This document shows, one piece after another, positions 8,069-17,872 of a stretch of 56,700 nucleotides of DNA. This DNA comes from Pseudomonadota bacterium (GTDB taxonomy: Bacteria > Pseudomonadota > Alphaproteobacteria > Rhizobiales > Xanthobacteraceae), in assembly GCA_018971625.1 (NCBI GenBank), contig JAGXAJ010000021.1, positions 1 to 56,700 on the forward strand, written 5' to 3'. Positions within the stretch are counted from its first letter, which is position 1. Every line of letters begins with the position of its first letter. The position numbers and the translations under genes were made by a program. The notes under the pieces were generated by a model that did not search any database, was not told the origin of the DNA, and saw only the letters and a list, made by a program, of their open reading frames with translations.

Positions 8069-9772
8069 ATGGCTTCGACTGCTTCTTCCTATAATCCAAC
8101 CCGCGATGACTTTGCCGCGATGCTCGACGAGTCCTTCGCCGGCGGCAACCTCCAGGAAAGCTCCGTTATCAAAGGCAAGGTGGTTGCAATTGAAAAGGAC
8201 ATGGCGGTCATCGACGTCGGTCTGAAGACAGAAGGCCGCGTGGCGCTGCGCGAATTCTCCGGGCCCGGCCGCGAAAACCAGCTCAAGGTCGGCGACGAGG
8301 TCGAGGTGTTTCTCGATCGCATCGAGAACGCGCTCGGTGAAGCCGTGCTGTCGCGCGACAAGGCGCGCCGCGAGGAAAGCTGGGGCAAACTCGAGAAGGC
8401 CTTCAACAACAACGAGAAGGTTCACGGCGTCATCTTCAACCAGGTCAAGGGCGGCTTTACCGTCGACCTCGATGGTGCGGTGGCCTTCCTGCCGCGCTCA
8501 CAGGTTGATATCCGCCCGATCCGCGACGTCGCGCCACTCATGAACAACTCGCAGCCGTTCCAGATCCTCAAGATGGATCGCCGCCGCGGCAACATCGTGG
8601 TGTCGCGCCGTACCGTGCTGGAAGAGACCCGCGCCGAGCAGCGTCAGGAACTGGTGCAGAACCTCGAAGAGGGGCAGGTGATCGACGGCGTCGTCAAGAA
8701 CATCACCGATTATGGCGCGTTCGTCGACCTCGGCGGCATCGACGGCCTGCTCCACGTCACCGATATCGCCTGGCGCCGGGTCAATCACCCGACCGAGGTC
8801 CTGACCATCGGCCAGACCGTGAAAGTCAAGATCATCAAGATCAATCACGAGACCCACCGCATCTCGCTCGGCATGAAGCAGCTGCTCGACGATCCGTGGC
8901 AGGGCATCGAGGCGAAGTATCCGCTGAATGCGCGCTTCACCGGCCGCGTCACCAACATTACCGACTACGGCGCGTTCGTTGAACTGGAGCCGGGCATCGA
9001 AGGCCTGATCCACGTCTCGGAGATGTCGTGGACCAAGAAGAACATGCACCCCGGCAAGATCGTTTCAACCTCGCAGGAAGTCGAAGTGCAGGTGCTGGAA
9101 GTGGATTCCGTCAAGCGCCGGATTTCGCTCGGTCTCAAGCAGACCATGCGCAATCCCTGGGAAGTGTTCATCGAGAAGTTCCCGGTCGGATCGACGGTCG
9201 AAGGCGAGGTCAAGAACAAGACCGAGTTCGGCCTGTTCCTTGGTCTCGAGGGCGAGGTCGACGGCATGGTCCATCTGTCCGACCTGGACTGGAAGCTTCC
9301 GGGCGAGCAGGTAATCGACAACTTCAAGAAGGGCGACATGGTCAAGGCTGTGGTGCTCGACGTCGATGTCGAAAAGGAGCGCATCTCGCTTGGCGTCAAG
9401 CAGCTCGAAGGCGACCCGTTCGCCGAGCCGGGCGATGTCAAGAAGGGCGCGGTCGTGACCTGCGAGGTGCTGGAGGTCAAGGAAGGCGGCATCGAGGTCA
9501 AGATCGCCGGTACCGACTTCACCACCTTCATCAAACGATCCGAACTGGCGCGTGAGCGGTCCGATCAACGCTCCGAGCGTTTCGCTGTCGGCGAAAAGGT
9601 CGATGCGCGGGTGATCCAGTTCGACAAGAAGGCGCGCAAGGTGCAGGTCTCGATCAAGGCGCTCGAAGTTGCCGAGGAAAAGGAAGCCATCGCGCAGTAC
9701 GGCTCCTCCGATTCGGGAGCGACGCTGGGCGACATTCTCGGCACCGCCCTCAAGAACCGGACCGACAAGTAA
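8069..9772 (+). CDS. rpsA: 30S ribosomal protein S1
   Basis: S1 recruits mRNA to the 30S subunit and helps unfold leaders lacking a strong Shine-Dalgarno. The 567-aa product contains six consecutive S1/OB repeats, each beginning with a G.V..I.DYGAFV-type strand (GVVKNITDYGAFVDLGGIDG, GRVTNITDYGAFVELEPGIE, GEVKNKTEFGLFLGLEGEVD) and ending RISLG.KQ. The first two repeats are divergent, as usual, and bind the ribosome. The start is preceded by GGAGAAC. A strong terminator lies 25 bases after the stop. Confidence 0.97.
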   Translation: MASTASSYNPTRDDFAAMLDESFAGGNLQESSVIKGKVVAIEKDMAVIDVGLKTEGRVALREFSGPGRENQLKVGDEVEVFLDRIENALGEAVLSRDKARREESWGKLEKAFNNNEKVHGVIFNQVKGGFTVDLDGAVAFLPRSQVDIRPIRDVAPLMNNSQPFQILKMDRRRGNIVVSRRTVLEETRAEQRQELVQNLEEGQVIDGVVKNITDYGAFVDLGGIDGLLHVTDIAWRRVNHPTEVLTIGQTVKVKIIKINHETHRISLGMKQLLDDPWQGIEAKYPLNARFTGRVTNITDYGAFVELEPGIEGLIHVSEMSWTKKNMHPGKIVSTSQEVEVQVLEVDSVKRRISLGLKQTMRNPWEVFIEKFPVGSTVEGEVKNKTEFGLFLGLEGEVDGMVHLSDLDWKLPGEQVIDNFKKGDMVKAVVLDVDVEKERISLGVKQLEGDPFAEPGDVKKGAVVTCEVLEVKEGGIEVKIAGTDFTTFIKRSELARERSDQRSERFAVGEKVDARVIQFDKKARKVQVSIKALEVAEEKEAIAQYGSSDSGATLGDILGTALKNRTDK

Positions 9773-9796
9773 ATCCTGTCGTTTCGGTGTTCATCG

Positions 9797-9823
9797 GGCC
9801 CCGGTTTCGACCGGGGCCTTTTT
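9797..9823 (+). terminator. Rho-independent terminator after rpsA
   Basis: GGCCCCGGT and ACCGGGGCC form a perfect 9-bp stem closed by a TTCG tetraloop and followed by TTTTT. It ends the aroA-cmk-rpsA transcription unit. Confidence 0.92.
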
Positions 9824-9977
9824 GTCTGACCGGGGCGACAAGCTCGTTGGGCCAACGGATGTGGCTTGTTTTCTTTCAAATTGCGCCGCAATTGATATAT
9901 TCAGCTAACCGGATGGTCACGCTGCGGATGCAAAACGCGCTGATTCCGCGCCGGAAGATTTTCCAGGAGAGTTTTCG

Positions 9978-10955
9978 ATGTCGCTCGATTCGGATGTGAT
10001 CGTCGATCGCCGAAGGATACGCCGCAAGCTGACGTTCTGGCGCGTGGCCGCCGCTATCGTGGCGATCGCGGCGATCGTCACGATCGGCATGCTGGCGGGA
10101 CCGGGGCGCGTCGGTCTGACGACATCGGGCTCGATCGCGCGGATCAATATCGAAGGCCTGATCCGCAGCGATCAGGATCGCGTCGAGGCGCTGGAGCGGC
10201 TGGCGAATTCCAGGGCGGCCGCGGTGATCGTCCACATCAATTCGCCGGGTGGCACGACTGCCGGCTCAGAGCAGCTCTATGACGCGCTGACGCAATTGAA
10301 GGCGAAAAAGCCCCTGGTCGTCGTGGTCGAAGGACTGGCCGCGTCGGGCGGCTATATCACGGCAATCGCCGCGGATCATATCGTCGCCCAGCAGACCTCG
10401 CTGGTCGGTTCGATCGGCGTGCTGTTTCAGTTTCCGAATTTTACCGATCTCTTGAAAACCGTCGGCGTCCAGGTTGAGGAAGTGAAGTCATCACCGCTGA
10501 AAGCGGCGCCCAACGGGTTTGAGCCGACCAGCCCCGAGGCGCGCGCGGCACTGGATTCGCTGGTGAAGGATTCCTACGCGTGGTTTCGTGATCTCGTGAA
10601 AAAGCGGCGCGGCATGGACGACGCGTTGCTCGAGAAGGTCGCGGACGGACGGGTTTTTACCGGTCATCAGGCGATTGATCTCAAGCTGATCGATCAACTC
10701 GGCGACGAGAAAACCGCCATCGCCTGGCTCGTGGCACAGAAAGGTGTGAAGGCGGATCTGCCGGTACGCGATTACAAGCTGACGCCGCGCTTCGGCGACC
10801 TGACCTTCCTGCGAACGGCGGCCTCGATCACCCTTGATGCGCTCGGGATGCCTTCGATTGCGCGACAGATCGAGCGGGCTGGCAGTGTACAGGCCGTCGA
10901 TCGCCTTGGCCTCGATGGAATGCTGGCGTTGTGGCAGCCCGCCGGCTCCAATTGA
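9978..10955 (+). CDS. sppA: Signal peptide peptidase SppA, 36K type (S49 family)
   Basis: A membrane-anchored serine protease that degrades cleaved signal peptides and small membrane proteins. The 325-aa length is that of the short form with a single protease domain. A membrane segment spans about residues 22-41 (RVAAAIVAIAAIVTIGMLAG). The catalytic serine is probably Ser123 in GLAASGGYITAI and the general-base lysine Lys175 in SSPLKAAPNG, giving the Ser/Lys dyad of the family. AGGAGA lies about 8 bases before the ATG. It is followed by ihfB and lapA, the usual alphaproteobacterial order. Confidence 0.94.
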   Translation: MSLDSDVIVDRRRIRRKLTFWRVAAAIVAIAAIVTIGMLAGPGRVGLTTSGSIARINIEGLIRSDQDRVEALERLANSRAAAVIVHINSPGGTTAGSEQLYDALTQLKAKKPLVVVVEGLAASGGYITAIAADHIVAQQTSLVGSIGVLFQFPNFTDLLKTVGVQVEEVKSSPLKAAPNGFEPTSPEARAALDSLVKDSYAWFRDLVKKRRGMDDALLEKVADGRVFTGHQAIDLKLIDQLGDEKTAIAWLVAQKGVKADLPVRDYKLTPRFGDLTFLRTAASITLDALGMPSIARQIERAGSVQAVDRLGLDGMLALWQPAGSN

Positions 10956-11126
10956 CGGAGTAAAGGGGGCTGTCCGTGCCGGTCCTGCCGCGCTGCGGGT
11001 GTTGCTACAATGCCCGATCGGAGCATTTGTCTGACCCTTTGCGAGGCCCAATTTTCATTTAGCGTCTTGACAGTTCAAGGCATTTTCACGGAAATGGCCT
11101 CCGTATGTTCCCGGGTACCAGTTTCG

Positions 11127-11432
11127 ATGATCAAATCTGAACTCGTCCAGCGCATCGCCGAGCACAACCCGCATCTCTATCAGCGGGACGTCGAGAACAT
11201 TGTGAACGCAATACTCGACGAAATCGTCGCGGCTTTGGCCCGCGGCGACCGTGTTGAACTGCGCGGTTTTGGCGCATTTTCGGTGAAACATCGCCCGGCA
11301 CGTGCGGGGCGCAATCCGCGCACCGGCGCGCATGTGCCGGTCGATCAGAAGAGCGTGCCGTTCTTCAAGACCGGCAAGGAAATGCGCGAACGGTTGAATC
11401 GCGACAGCAGCGCGCCCGACGCCGGCGCCTAG
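11127..11432 (+). CDS. ihfB: Integration host factor subunit beta
   Basis: IhfB pairs with IhfA to bend DNA at specific sites, helping sigma-54 promoters, replication and recombination. The 101-aa product has the HU/IHF fold: [20 protein letters not shown], dimer helices ([20 protein letters not shown]) and the DNA-intercalating arm [26 protein letters not shown] at 11127 is chosen as start because it is the family N-terminus. An in-frame ATG at 11094 and a longer open frame from 11010 exist, and none has a convincing ribosome site, so the start is less certain than the identity. Confidence 0.93.
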   Translation: MIKSELVQRIAEHNPHLYQRDVENIVNAILDEIVAALARGDRVELRGFGAFSVKHRPARAGRNPRTGAHVPVDQKSVPFFKTGKEMRERLNRDSSAPDAGA

Positions 11433-11522
11433 GTGCTTCCGGCCGTGGCTGTTCCTGATGTAACGTGTGTGTCGAGTCGCGGACTATGCGTCCGCCGGTT
11501 TCTGTCGATGTGAGAGACGGTC

Positions 11523-11912
11523 ATGCGAAAATTCTTCGGAGCTGTGGTGGTCATCTCGCTGGGCGTGATATTGGTCGTGTTCGCGGTCGCCAATCGGCAT
11601 CTGATCACGGTGTCATTCGATCCGTTCAATTCCGCCGATCCGTCGGTCAAGGTGACGGGGCCGTTATTTCTGGTGATCATCGCGGCGGCTGCGGTCGGCG
11701 TGGTCGCAGGCGGCTCCGCGACCTGGCTGGGGCAGCGCCGTTGGCGTCGCGCGGCGCGCCGGCACGAAGCTGATGCGCGGCAGGCCCGAACCCAACTGGC
11801 GGATTTGCGTGCCTCCGCAGTCCAGCGAGCCAATTACCCACGGCTCCCGGCCTTGCCGCCCGGCGGTTCTTACAGGCCCAGCGAGCGAGACAAGCAGGTC
11901 GCGACGTTGTAG
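11523..11912 (+). CDS. lapA: LapA domain (DUF1049) inner-membrane protein
   Basis: A small membrane protein (129 aa) of the lipopolysaccharide assembly protein A family; in E. coli LapA with LapB influences LpxC turnover. Two membrane helices are visible, about residues 5-24 (FFGAVVVISLGVILVVFAVA) and 46-66 (GPLFLVIIAAAAVGVVAGGS), followed by a basic coiled region (RRWRRAARRHEADARQARTQ) and a proline-rich tail. The LapA family match covers residues about 20-95. It lies between ihfB and trpF, a conserved place for this gene. No lapB is in the window. Confidence 0.82.
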   Translation: MRKFFGAVVVISLGVILVVFAVANRHLITVSFDPFNSADPSVKVTGPLFLVIIAAAAVGVVAGGSATWLGQRRWRRAARRHEADARQARTQLADLRASAVQRANYPRLPALPPGGSYRPSERDKQVATL

Positions 11913-11972
11913 AAGCGGCCGACGTCGGCCGGTCCTTGGGCCTGCCGTGCAGCCCGAACCTGTACATCGAAC

Positions 11973-12650
11973 ATGTCGCTGACCGTTAAAATTTGTGGCC
12001 TGTCCACGCCCGAGACACTGGATGCCGCGTTGCAGGCGGGCGCGGACATGGTGGGATTCGTGTTTTTCCCGCCGTCGCCTCGCCATATCGGCCTGGAGAC
12101 CGCGCGCGAACTCGGCCGCCGAGCCAAGGGTCGCGCCACCAAAGTGGCGCTGACCGTTGATGCCGACGACGCCACGCTTGCGAACATCGTCGAAGCCTTG
12201 CGGCCGGACATTCTGCAACTCCACGGCAAGGAAACCGTGGCGCGGCTGCGCGATATCAAGCGGGCCTTTGGCTTGCCGGTGATGAAAGCGATAGCGGTCG
12301 AGACCGCAGCCGATCTGACCGCGCTATCCGGCTATGCGGCGATCGCCGATCGCATCCTGTTCGATGCCCGCGCACCCAGGGGTGCCACCCGGCCCGGCGG
12401 GCTCGGCACGGCCTTCGACTGGCATGTGCTGGAGAATCTCGATCCCGCATTGCCTTTCATGGTCTCGGGCGGTCTCACCGCCGATAACGTCGCGGAAGCT
12501 GTTCGCGTCACGCGCGCGGGCGGTCTGGACGTGTCTTCCGGCGTCGAGCGCACGCCAGGCATCAAGGATCCCGAGATGATCCGCAACTTCATCCGCGCCG
12601 CGCGCGCCAGCGAAGACAAAGCGGCTTTCGCGAGCGCGGGTGGTCGATGA
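11973..12650 (+). CDS. trpF: Phosphoribosylanthranilate isomerase
   Basis: The enzyme catalyses the Amadori rearrangement of phosphoribosylanthranilate to CdRP in tryptophan synthesis. It is a 225-aa TIM barrel. The catalytic cysteine is Cys8 in VKICGLSTPETLDAA and the catalytic aspartate lies in ILFDARAPRG. The phosphate-binding strands are FMVSGGLTADNV and LDVSSGVERTPGIKD. It begins the trpF-trpB-trpA-accD-folC run, the common alphaproteobacterial arrangement. Confidence 0.96.
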   Translation: MSLTVKICGLSTPETLDAALQAGADMVGFVFFPPSPRHIGLETARELGRRAKGRATKVALTVDADDATLANIVEALRPDILQLHGKETVARLRDIKRAFGLPVMKAIAVETAADLTALSGYAAIADRILFDARAPRGATRPGGLGTAFDWHVLENLDPALPFMVSGGLTADNVAEAVRVTRAGGLDVSSGVERTPGIKDPEMIRNFIRAARASEDKAAFASAGGR

Positions 12651-12834
12651 GAGCAGCTAACCGAACGACGGCATCATGCCCGGGCAAAAGCGCGAAGTGC
12701 GTCTTCGCTCGGATGTCCCGCGTATCCATGTCTCTTGAAATTTCAAGTAAGCAAGACGTGGATGGCCGAGGCACAGGCGAGCGGAAGCGATGCCGTCTTC
12801 GGATAGCCATGCTCGGTCATGGCGAAAGGCAGCG

Positions 12835-14049
<1,215 letters not shown>

Positions 14050-14073
14050 GCTTTGCGCGAGGCCGCTTTCTTC

Positions 14074-14119
14074 ACCTCTCCCCTGCGGGGAGAGGTCGGC
14101 TGCGTAGCAGCGGGGTGAG
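14074..14119 (+). repeat. Left palindromic repeat of the DUF559 cassette
   Basis: The repeat begins ACCTCTCCCC-T-GCGGGGAGAGGT, a near-perfect hairpin, continues with a second small hairpin (CGGCTGCGTAGCAGC) and ends GGGGTGAG. An inverted copy lies at 14478-14523, differing only by two substitutions and one or two single-base length changes counted by eye. It starts about 25 bases after the trpB stop. Confidence 0.85.
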
Positions 14120-14128
14120 TGGCCTTTC

Positions 14129-14473
14129 TCAATCCGTTCCAAGTGTCGATTCGATCATCTCGATCACACCCTCGAGATTGTCGTACACGTCAGCATTTGA
14201 AACGCGGACGATGTGGAAACCGCAGGCCTCAAGTACGTTCGATCGAGCTTTGTCCCTGACTTGCTCGGAAGGCCCGGAGTGCGTCACGCCGTCGACCTCG
14301 ACAATGAGCTTTCCGTCCAGCGTGACAAAATCGACGACATACCGGTCGATCGAATGCTGGCGGCGAAATTTCCATCGCGCCAATCGTCGATTGCGCAGCG
14401 CTTGCCAAAGTCTTGCCTCTGCGCTCGTTTGCGACGCGTGCAAGCTTCGAGCTCTGGCCTTGAACCTATCCAT
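14129..14473 (-). CDS. DUF559 endonuclease-domain protein in a repeat-flanked cassette
   Basis: A 114-aa protein of the DUF559 family, related to very-short-patch-repair (Vsr-like) PD-(D/E)XK nucleases. Conserved features: AEARLWQALRNRRL, WKFRRQHSIDRYVVDF (Asp48), LIVEVDGVTHSG (Glu59, Asp61) and a C-terminal FHIVRVSNADVYDN. The ATG at 14473 is preferred because GTGAGGGGA, part of the adjacent repeat, ends just before it and would serve as ribosome site. The gene runs opposite to trpB and trpA, and its stop lies about 9 bases from the left repeat. Repeat-gene-repeat therefore forms a compact unit of about 450 bases. Substrate and cellular role are unknown. Confidence 0.85.
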   Translation of the reverse strand: MDRFKARARSLHASQTSAEARLWQALRNRRLARWKFRRQHSIDRYVVDFVTLDGKLIVEVDGVTHSGPSEQVRDKARSNVLEACGFHIVRVSNADVYDNLEGVIEMIESTLGTD

Positions 14474-14477
14474 TCCC

Positions 14478-14523
14478 CTCACCCGGCTGCTGCGCAGCCG
14501 ACCTCTCCCCGCCGGGGAGAGGT
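14478..14523 (-). repeat. Right palindromic repeat of the DUF559 cassette
   Basis: The inverted partner of 14074-14119. Read on the minus strand it runs ACCTCTCCCCGGCGGGGAGA, then GGCTGCGCAGCAGCC (hairpin), then GGGTGAG. Its inner edge supplies the GAGGGG Shine-Dalgarno of the DUF559 gene; its outer edge ends 22 bases before the trpA ATG. Confidence 0.85.
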
Positions 14524-14545
14524 ATAGCACAGCGGATGCCGCTTA

Positions 14546-15382
14546 ATGACCACCCGCATCGATGCGCGTTTTGCCGAGCTGAAGCAGCAGGGGCGCTCGG
14601 CTTTTGTCACCTTCCTGGTGGCGGGCGATCCCGATCCTGCGACTTCGCTTGATATCATCAAGGCGCTACCAAAAGCTGGCGCTGACATTATCGAGATCGG
14701 CATGCCCTTCACCGATCCGATGGCGGACGGTCCGACGATCCAGGCGGCAGGTCTGCGCGCGTTGAGGGCAGGCATGACTCTGAAGAAGACGCTGGAGATG
14801 GTGCGCGCCTTCCGCAGAGGCGATAACGCGACGCCGCTGGTTCTGATGGGCTATTACAATCCGATCTATATCTATGGCGTCGACAAGTTTCTTGCCGATG
14901 CAAAGACCGCGGGCATCGACGGCCTGATCATCGTCGACCTGCCGCCGGAGGAGGACACCGAATTGTGTTTGCCGGCGATGAAGGCCGGTCTCAATTTTAT
15001 ACGGCTGGCGACGCCGACCACCGACGACAAGCGGCTGCCCGCGGTGCTCGCGAACACGTCCGGGTTTGTCTATTACGTCTCCATTACCGGCGTCACAGGC
15101 GCGGCCAGCGCCGACACCAAGGTCGTCGGCGAGGCCGTTTCCCGCATCAAGCGGCACACCGCTTTGCCGGTCTGCGTCGGCTTCGGCATCCGGACGCCAG
15201 AGAGCGCCCGCGGCATCGCGGAGAAGGCTGACGGTGCGGTAGCCGGTACGGCGCTGGTCGATGTTCTGCGCGGCAGCCTGGACAGCGAGGGCCGCGCAAC
15301 GGGGAGGACGGTGAGCGCGGTGGCCGAGCTCGCGGCCTCGCTGGCGCAAGGGGTGCGGGGCGCCCGACAGGCCGCAGAATAA
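14546..15382 (+). CDS. trpA: Tryptophan synthase alpha chain
   Basis: TrpA cleaves indole-3-glycerol phosphate to indole and glyceraldehyde-3-phosphate within the TrpA2B2 complex. The 278-aa TIM barrel shows the catalytic Glu50 and Asp61 in [17 protein letters not shown], the loop [11 protein letters not shown], and phosphate-binding [12 protein letters not shown] and VAGTALVD. The start lies only 22 bases downstream of the inserted repeat and has no clear ribosome site, so its native upstream region may have been altered by the insertion. accD follows about 106 bases later. Confidence 0.96.
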   Translation: MTTRIDARFAELKQQGRSAFVTFLVAGDPDPATSLDIIKALPKAGADIIEIGMPFTDPMADGPTIQAAGLRALRAGMTLKKTLEMVRAFRRGDNATPLVLMGYYNPIYIYGVDKFLADAKTAGIDGLIIVDLPPEEDTELCLPAMKAGLNFIRLATPTTDDKRLPAVLANTSGFVYYVSITGVTGAASADTKVVGEAVSRIKRHTALPVCVGFGIRTPESARGIAEKADGAVAGTALVDVLRGSLDSEGRATGRTVSAVAELAASLAQGVRGARQAAE

Positions 15383-15488
15383 GCCACAATTGCGGTGGAG
15401 ATAGGCCGTTGGCGGCGGCTTGCCGGCCCTCGGTCGGGCCGCCATATATCGGAAGGCGATCACCGCTGGTCGCGATTCGGAGCGAACC

Positions 15489-16427
15489 ATGAACTGGCTC
15501 ACCAATGTCGTGCGGCCGAAGATCCGCAATATCCTGCGCCGCGAGACGCCGGAGAACCTGTGGATCAAATGTCCGGATTCCGGACAGCTTGTGTTCTACA
15601 AGGACGTCGAGGCCAACCAGTTCGTTATCCCCGGCTCGAACTATCATATGCGCATGGGCGCGGAGGCACGGCTGAAATCGGTGTTCGACAACGAGACCTG
15701 GTTCGACGTCGCGCTGCCGGACGTCACGGCCGATCCGCTGAAATTCCGCGACGAGCGCAAATATACCGACCGCATCAAGGATGCCCGCGCCAAAACCGGC
15801 CTGAACGACGCCATCAAGGTTGGTTATGGCAAGCTCGAAGGCGCCGGCGTCGTGATCGCGGTGCAGGATTTCGATTTCATGGGTGGCTCACTCGGCATGG
15901 CGGCCGGCGAAGCGATTGTGCGTGGGCTTGAACTCGCGCTGGAAAAGAAATCACCGTTCATCGTGTTCGCAGCCTCCGGCGGCGCCCGCATGCAGGAGGG
16001 CATCCTGTCGCTGATGCAGATGCCGCGCACCACCGTCGGCGTGCAGATGCTTCGCGAGGCAAGGCTGCCCTACATCGTGGTGCTGACCAATCCGACGACC
16101 GGCGGCGTCACCGCCTCCTATGCCATGCTGGGCGACGTGCAGATCGCCGAGCCCGGCGCGTTGATCGGTTTTGCCGGCGCGCGCGTGATCGAACAGACCA
16201 TCCGAGAAAAACTGCCTGACGGATTCCAGCGGGCAGAATATTTGAAGGACCATGGCATGGTCGACATGGTGGTGCACCGCCACGACATGCGCCCGACGCT
16301 GGCGCGGCTGTGCCGGTTGCTGACCAAATCGCCTGCAGCGGAAACCGCGCCGAAAGCCGCGGAGGTCGTCGACGCAGTTCAGATCGTATCCGCAGCGGAG
16401 AGTGCGCCGGCCGCGCCTCACGCGTGA
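15489..16427 (+). CDS. accD: Acetyl-CoA carboxylase carboxyltransferase subunit beta
   Basis: AccD with AccA transfers carboxyl from carboxybiotin to acetyl-CoA, giving malonyl-CoA, the first committed step of fatty-acid synthesis. The 312-aa product has the crotonase-like carboxyltransferase core ([63 protein letters not shown]). The N-terminal zinc ribbon is degraded: of the four cysteines of the E. coli protein only Cys28 remains ([10 protein letters not shown]; the second pair reads IPGS). The start at 15489 fits the family N-terminus [12 protein letters not shown]. Its TGA overlaps the GTG of folC. Confidence 0.95.
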   Translation: MNWLTNVVRPKIRNILRRETPENLWIKCPDSGQLVFYKDVEANQFVIPGSNYHMRMGAEARLKSVFDNETWFDVALPDVTADPLKFRDERKYTDRIKDARAKTGLNDAIKVGYGKLEGAGVVIAVQDFDFMGGSLGMAAGEAIVRGLELALEKKSPFIVFAASGGARMQEGILSLMQMPRTTVGVQMLREARLPYIVVLTNPTTGGVTASYAMLGDVQIAEPGALIGFAGARVIEQTIREKLPDGFQRAEYLKDHGMVDMVVHRHDMRPTLARLCRLLTKSPAAETAPKAAEVVDAVQIVSAAESAPAAPHA

Positions 16428-17767
16428 ACGCTTCTGCGGTCTCATCGTCGCCGCCGCTGCGCGAGTTGATCGCGCGGCTGTCCGCGCTGCATCCCTGTCA
16501 TATCGATCTCGGCCTCGAGCGGATGCGTCGGCTGTTGGAGCGGCTCGATCATCCCGAACGCAAATTGCCGCCGGTGATCCATATCGCGGGCACCAATGGC
16601 AAGGGTTCGACGATTGCCTATTTGCGCGGGATCCTGGAAGCGTCGGGCCTTCGGGTCCATGTCTTCACCTCACCCTATCTGGTGCGGATCAACGAATGTT
16701 TTCGGATCGGCGGTCCCGGCGGCGGTGTGCTGGTCGGCGATGACGAGCTGCGCGCGGCGCTTGAACATTGCGAATGCGCCAATGCGGGTGCGCCGATCAC
16801 CATCTTCGAAATCGAAACCGCCGCGGCGTTTTGCCTATTCGCGCAACAGGAGGCCGACGTGGTGCTGCTGGAAGTCGGCCTCGGCGGGCGGCTGGATGCG
16901 ACCAACGTGATCGATACGCCGCTGGCTTCAGTGATTGCGCCCGTCAGCATGGACCACACCGAGTTTCTCGGCGATACGCTGGCGCAGATCGCCGGCGAGA
17001 AAGCCGCCATCATCAAGAGCAAGGTGCCGGTGATTTGCGCCGAGCAGGCGCTCGAAGCGATAGATGTGATCGAGCGCCAGGCAAGCCGCCTGCACGCGCC
17101 GCTGCATGCCGCCGGCCAGCAATGGCATGTCAATATCGAGCGCGGCCGGCTGGTCTATCAGGATGATCGCGGTCTGATGGATCTCGCCGCGCCAAAACTG
17201 TTCGGGCGGCATCAGTTCGACAATGCCGGGCTTGCGATCGCGACCTTGCGGGCGCTCGATGCACTCCGGATCGGCATCGCGGATTTCGAAGCAGGCATTG
17301 TGAACGCAGAATGGCCGGCGCGGATGCAGCGCCTCACCTCCGGCGCTCTGGTCGATATTACGCCGGCGGGCTGCGAGATCTGGCTCGACGGCGGACACAA
17401 TGCCGAAGGCGGCCGTGTCGCGGCTACCGCACTGGGCGATCTCGAGGAGCGGGTATCGCGCCCGCTGGTGGTGATCGCCGGCATGATGGCGAACAAGGAT
17501 GCGCCTGCTTTCCTGGCCAACTTCGCCGGGCTGACGCGCCATATCATCGCGGTGCAGATACCCGGTCGTGACAATGCGATGCCGCCGGACCGGCTGGCCG
17601 AAGCCGCGCGCGCGCTCGGCATGCGTGTCGAAACGTCATCCAGTGTCGAAGCGGCGCTGCAATCGCTGGCACGGCTCGCCTACGAGGTGCCGCCGCGCAT
17701 CCTGATCACGGGATCGCTGTATCTTGCCGGCCCCGTGCTCGCTGCCAACGGGACGCCGCCACGGTGA
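16424..17767 (+). CDS. folC: Folylpolyglutamate synthase / dihydrofolate synthase
   Basis: An ATP-dependent Mur-ligase-fold enzyme that adds glutamate to dihydropteroate and folates. The 447-aa product has the P-loop [15 protein letters not shown], the [14 protein letters not shown] loop, [25 protein letters not shown] and the C-terminal [11 protein letters not shown]. The GTG start overlaps the accD TGA (GTGA), indicating translational coupling; longer readings into accD have no support. It is the last gene of the trp-accD-folC run. Confidence 0.95.
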   Translation: MNASAVSSSPPLRELIARLSALHPCHIDLGLERMRRLLERLDHPERKLPPVIHIAGTNGKGSTIAYLRGILEASGLRVHVFTSPYLVRINECFRIGGPGGGVLVGDDELRAALEHCECANAGAPITIFEIETAAAFCLFAQQEADVVLLEVGLGGRLDATNVIDTPLASVIAPVSMDHTEFLGDTLAQIAGEKAAIIKSKVPVICAEQALEAIDVIERQASRLHAPLHAAGQQWHVNIERGRLVYQDDRGLMDLAAPKLFGRHQFDNAGLAIATLRALDALRIGIADFEAGIVNAEWPARMQRLTSGALVDITPAGCEIWLDGGHNAEGGRVAATALGDLEERVSRPLVVIAGMMANKDAPAFLANFAGLTRHIIAVQIPGRDNAMPPDRLAEAARALGMRVETSSSVEAALQSLARLAYEVPPRILITGSLYLAGPVLAANGTPPR

Positions 17768-17872
17768 TACTCTCGCGTCCGGCCGCGATGCGGTCCGAAG
17801 TGATGCTCCATTGCGAGCCGAATTGGCTTGGCGAGGTGTGGATTCGCCAGCAATGCCGTCCCGGCGAATGGT

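Noticed and set aside
11010..11126. Extended N-terminus of IhfB
   Set aside because: It adds 39 residues foreign to the family; MIKSEL is the conserved start.
14074..14523. CRISPR-like reading of the repeats around the DUF559 gene
   Set aside because: Only two copies, inverted to each other, flanking a gene; no spacers.
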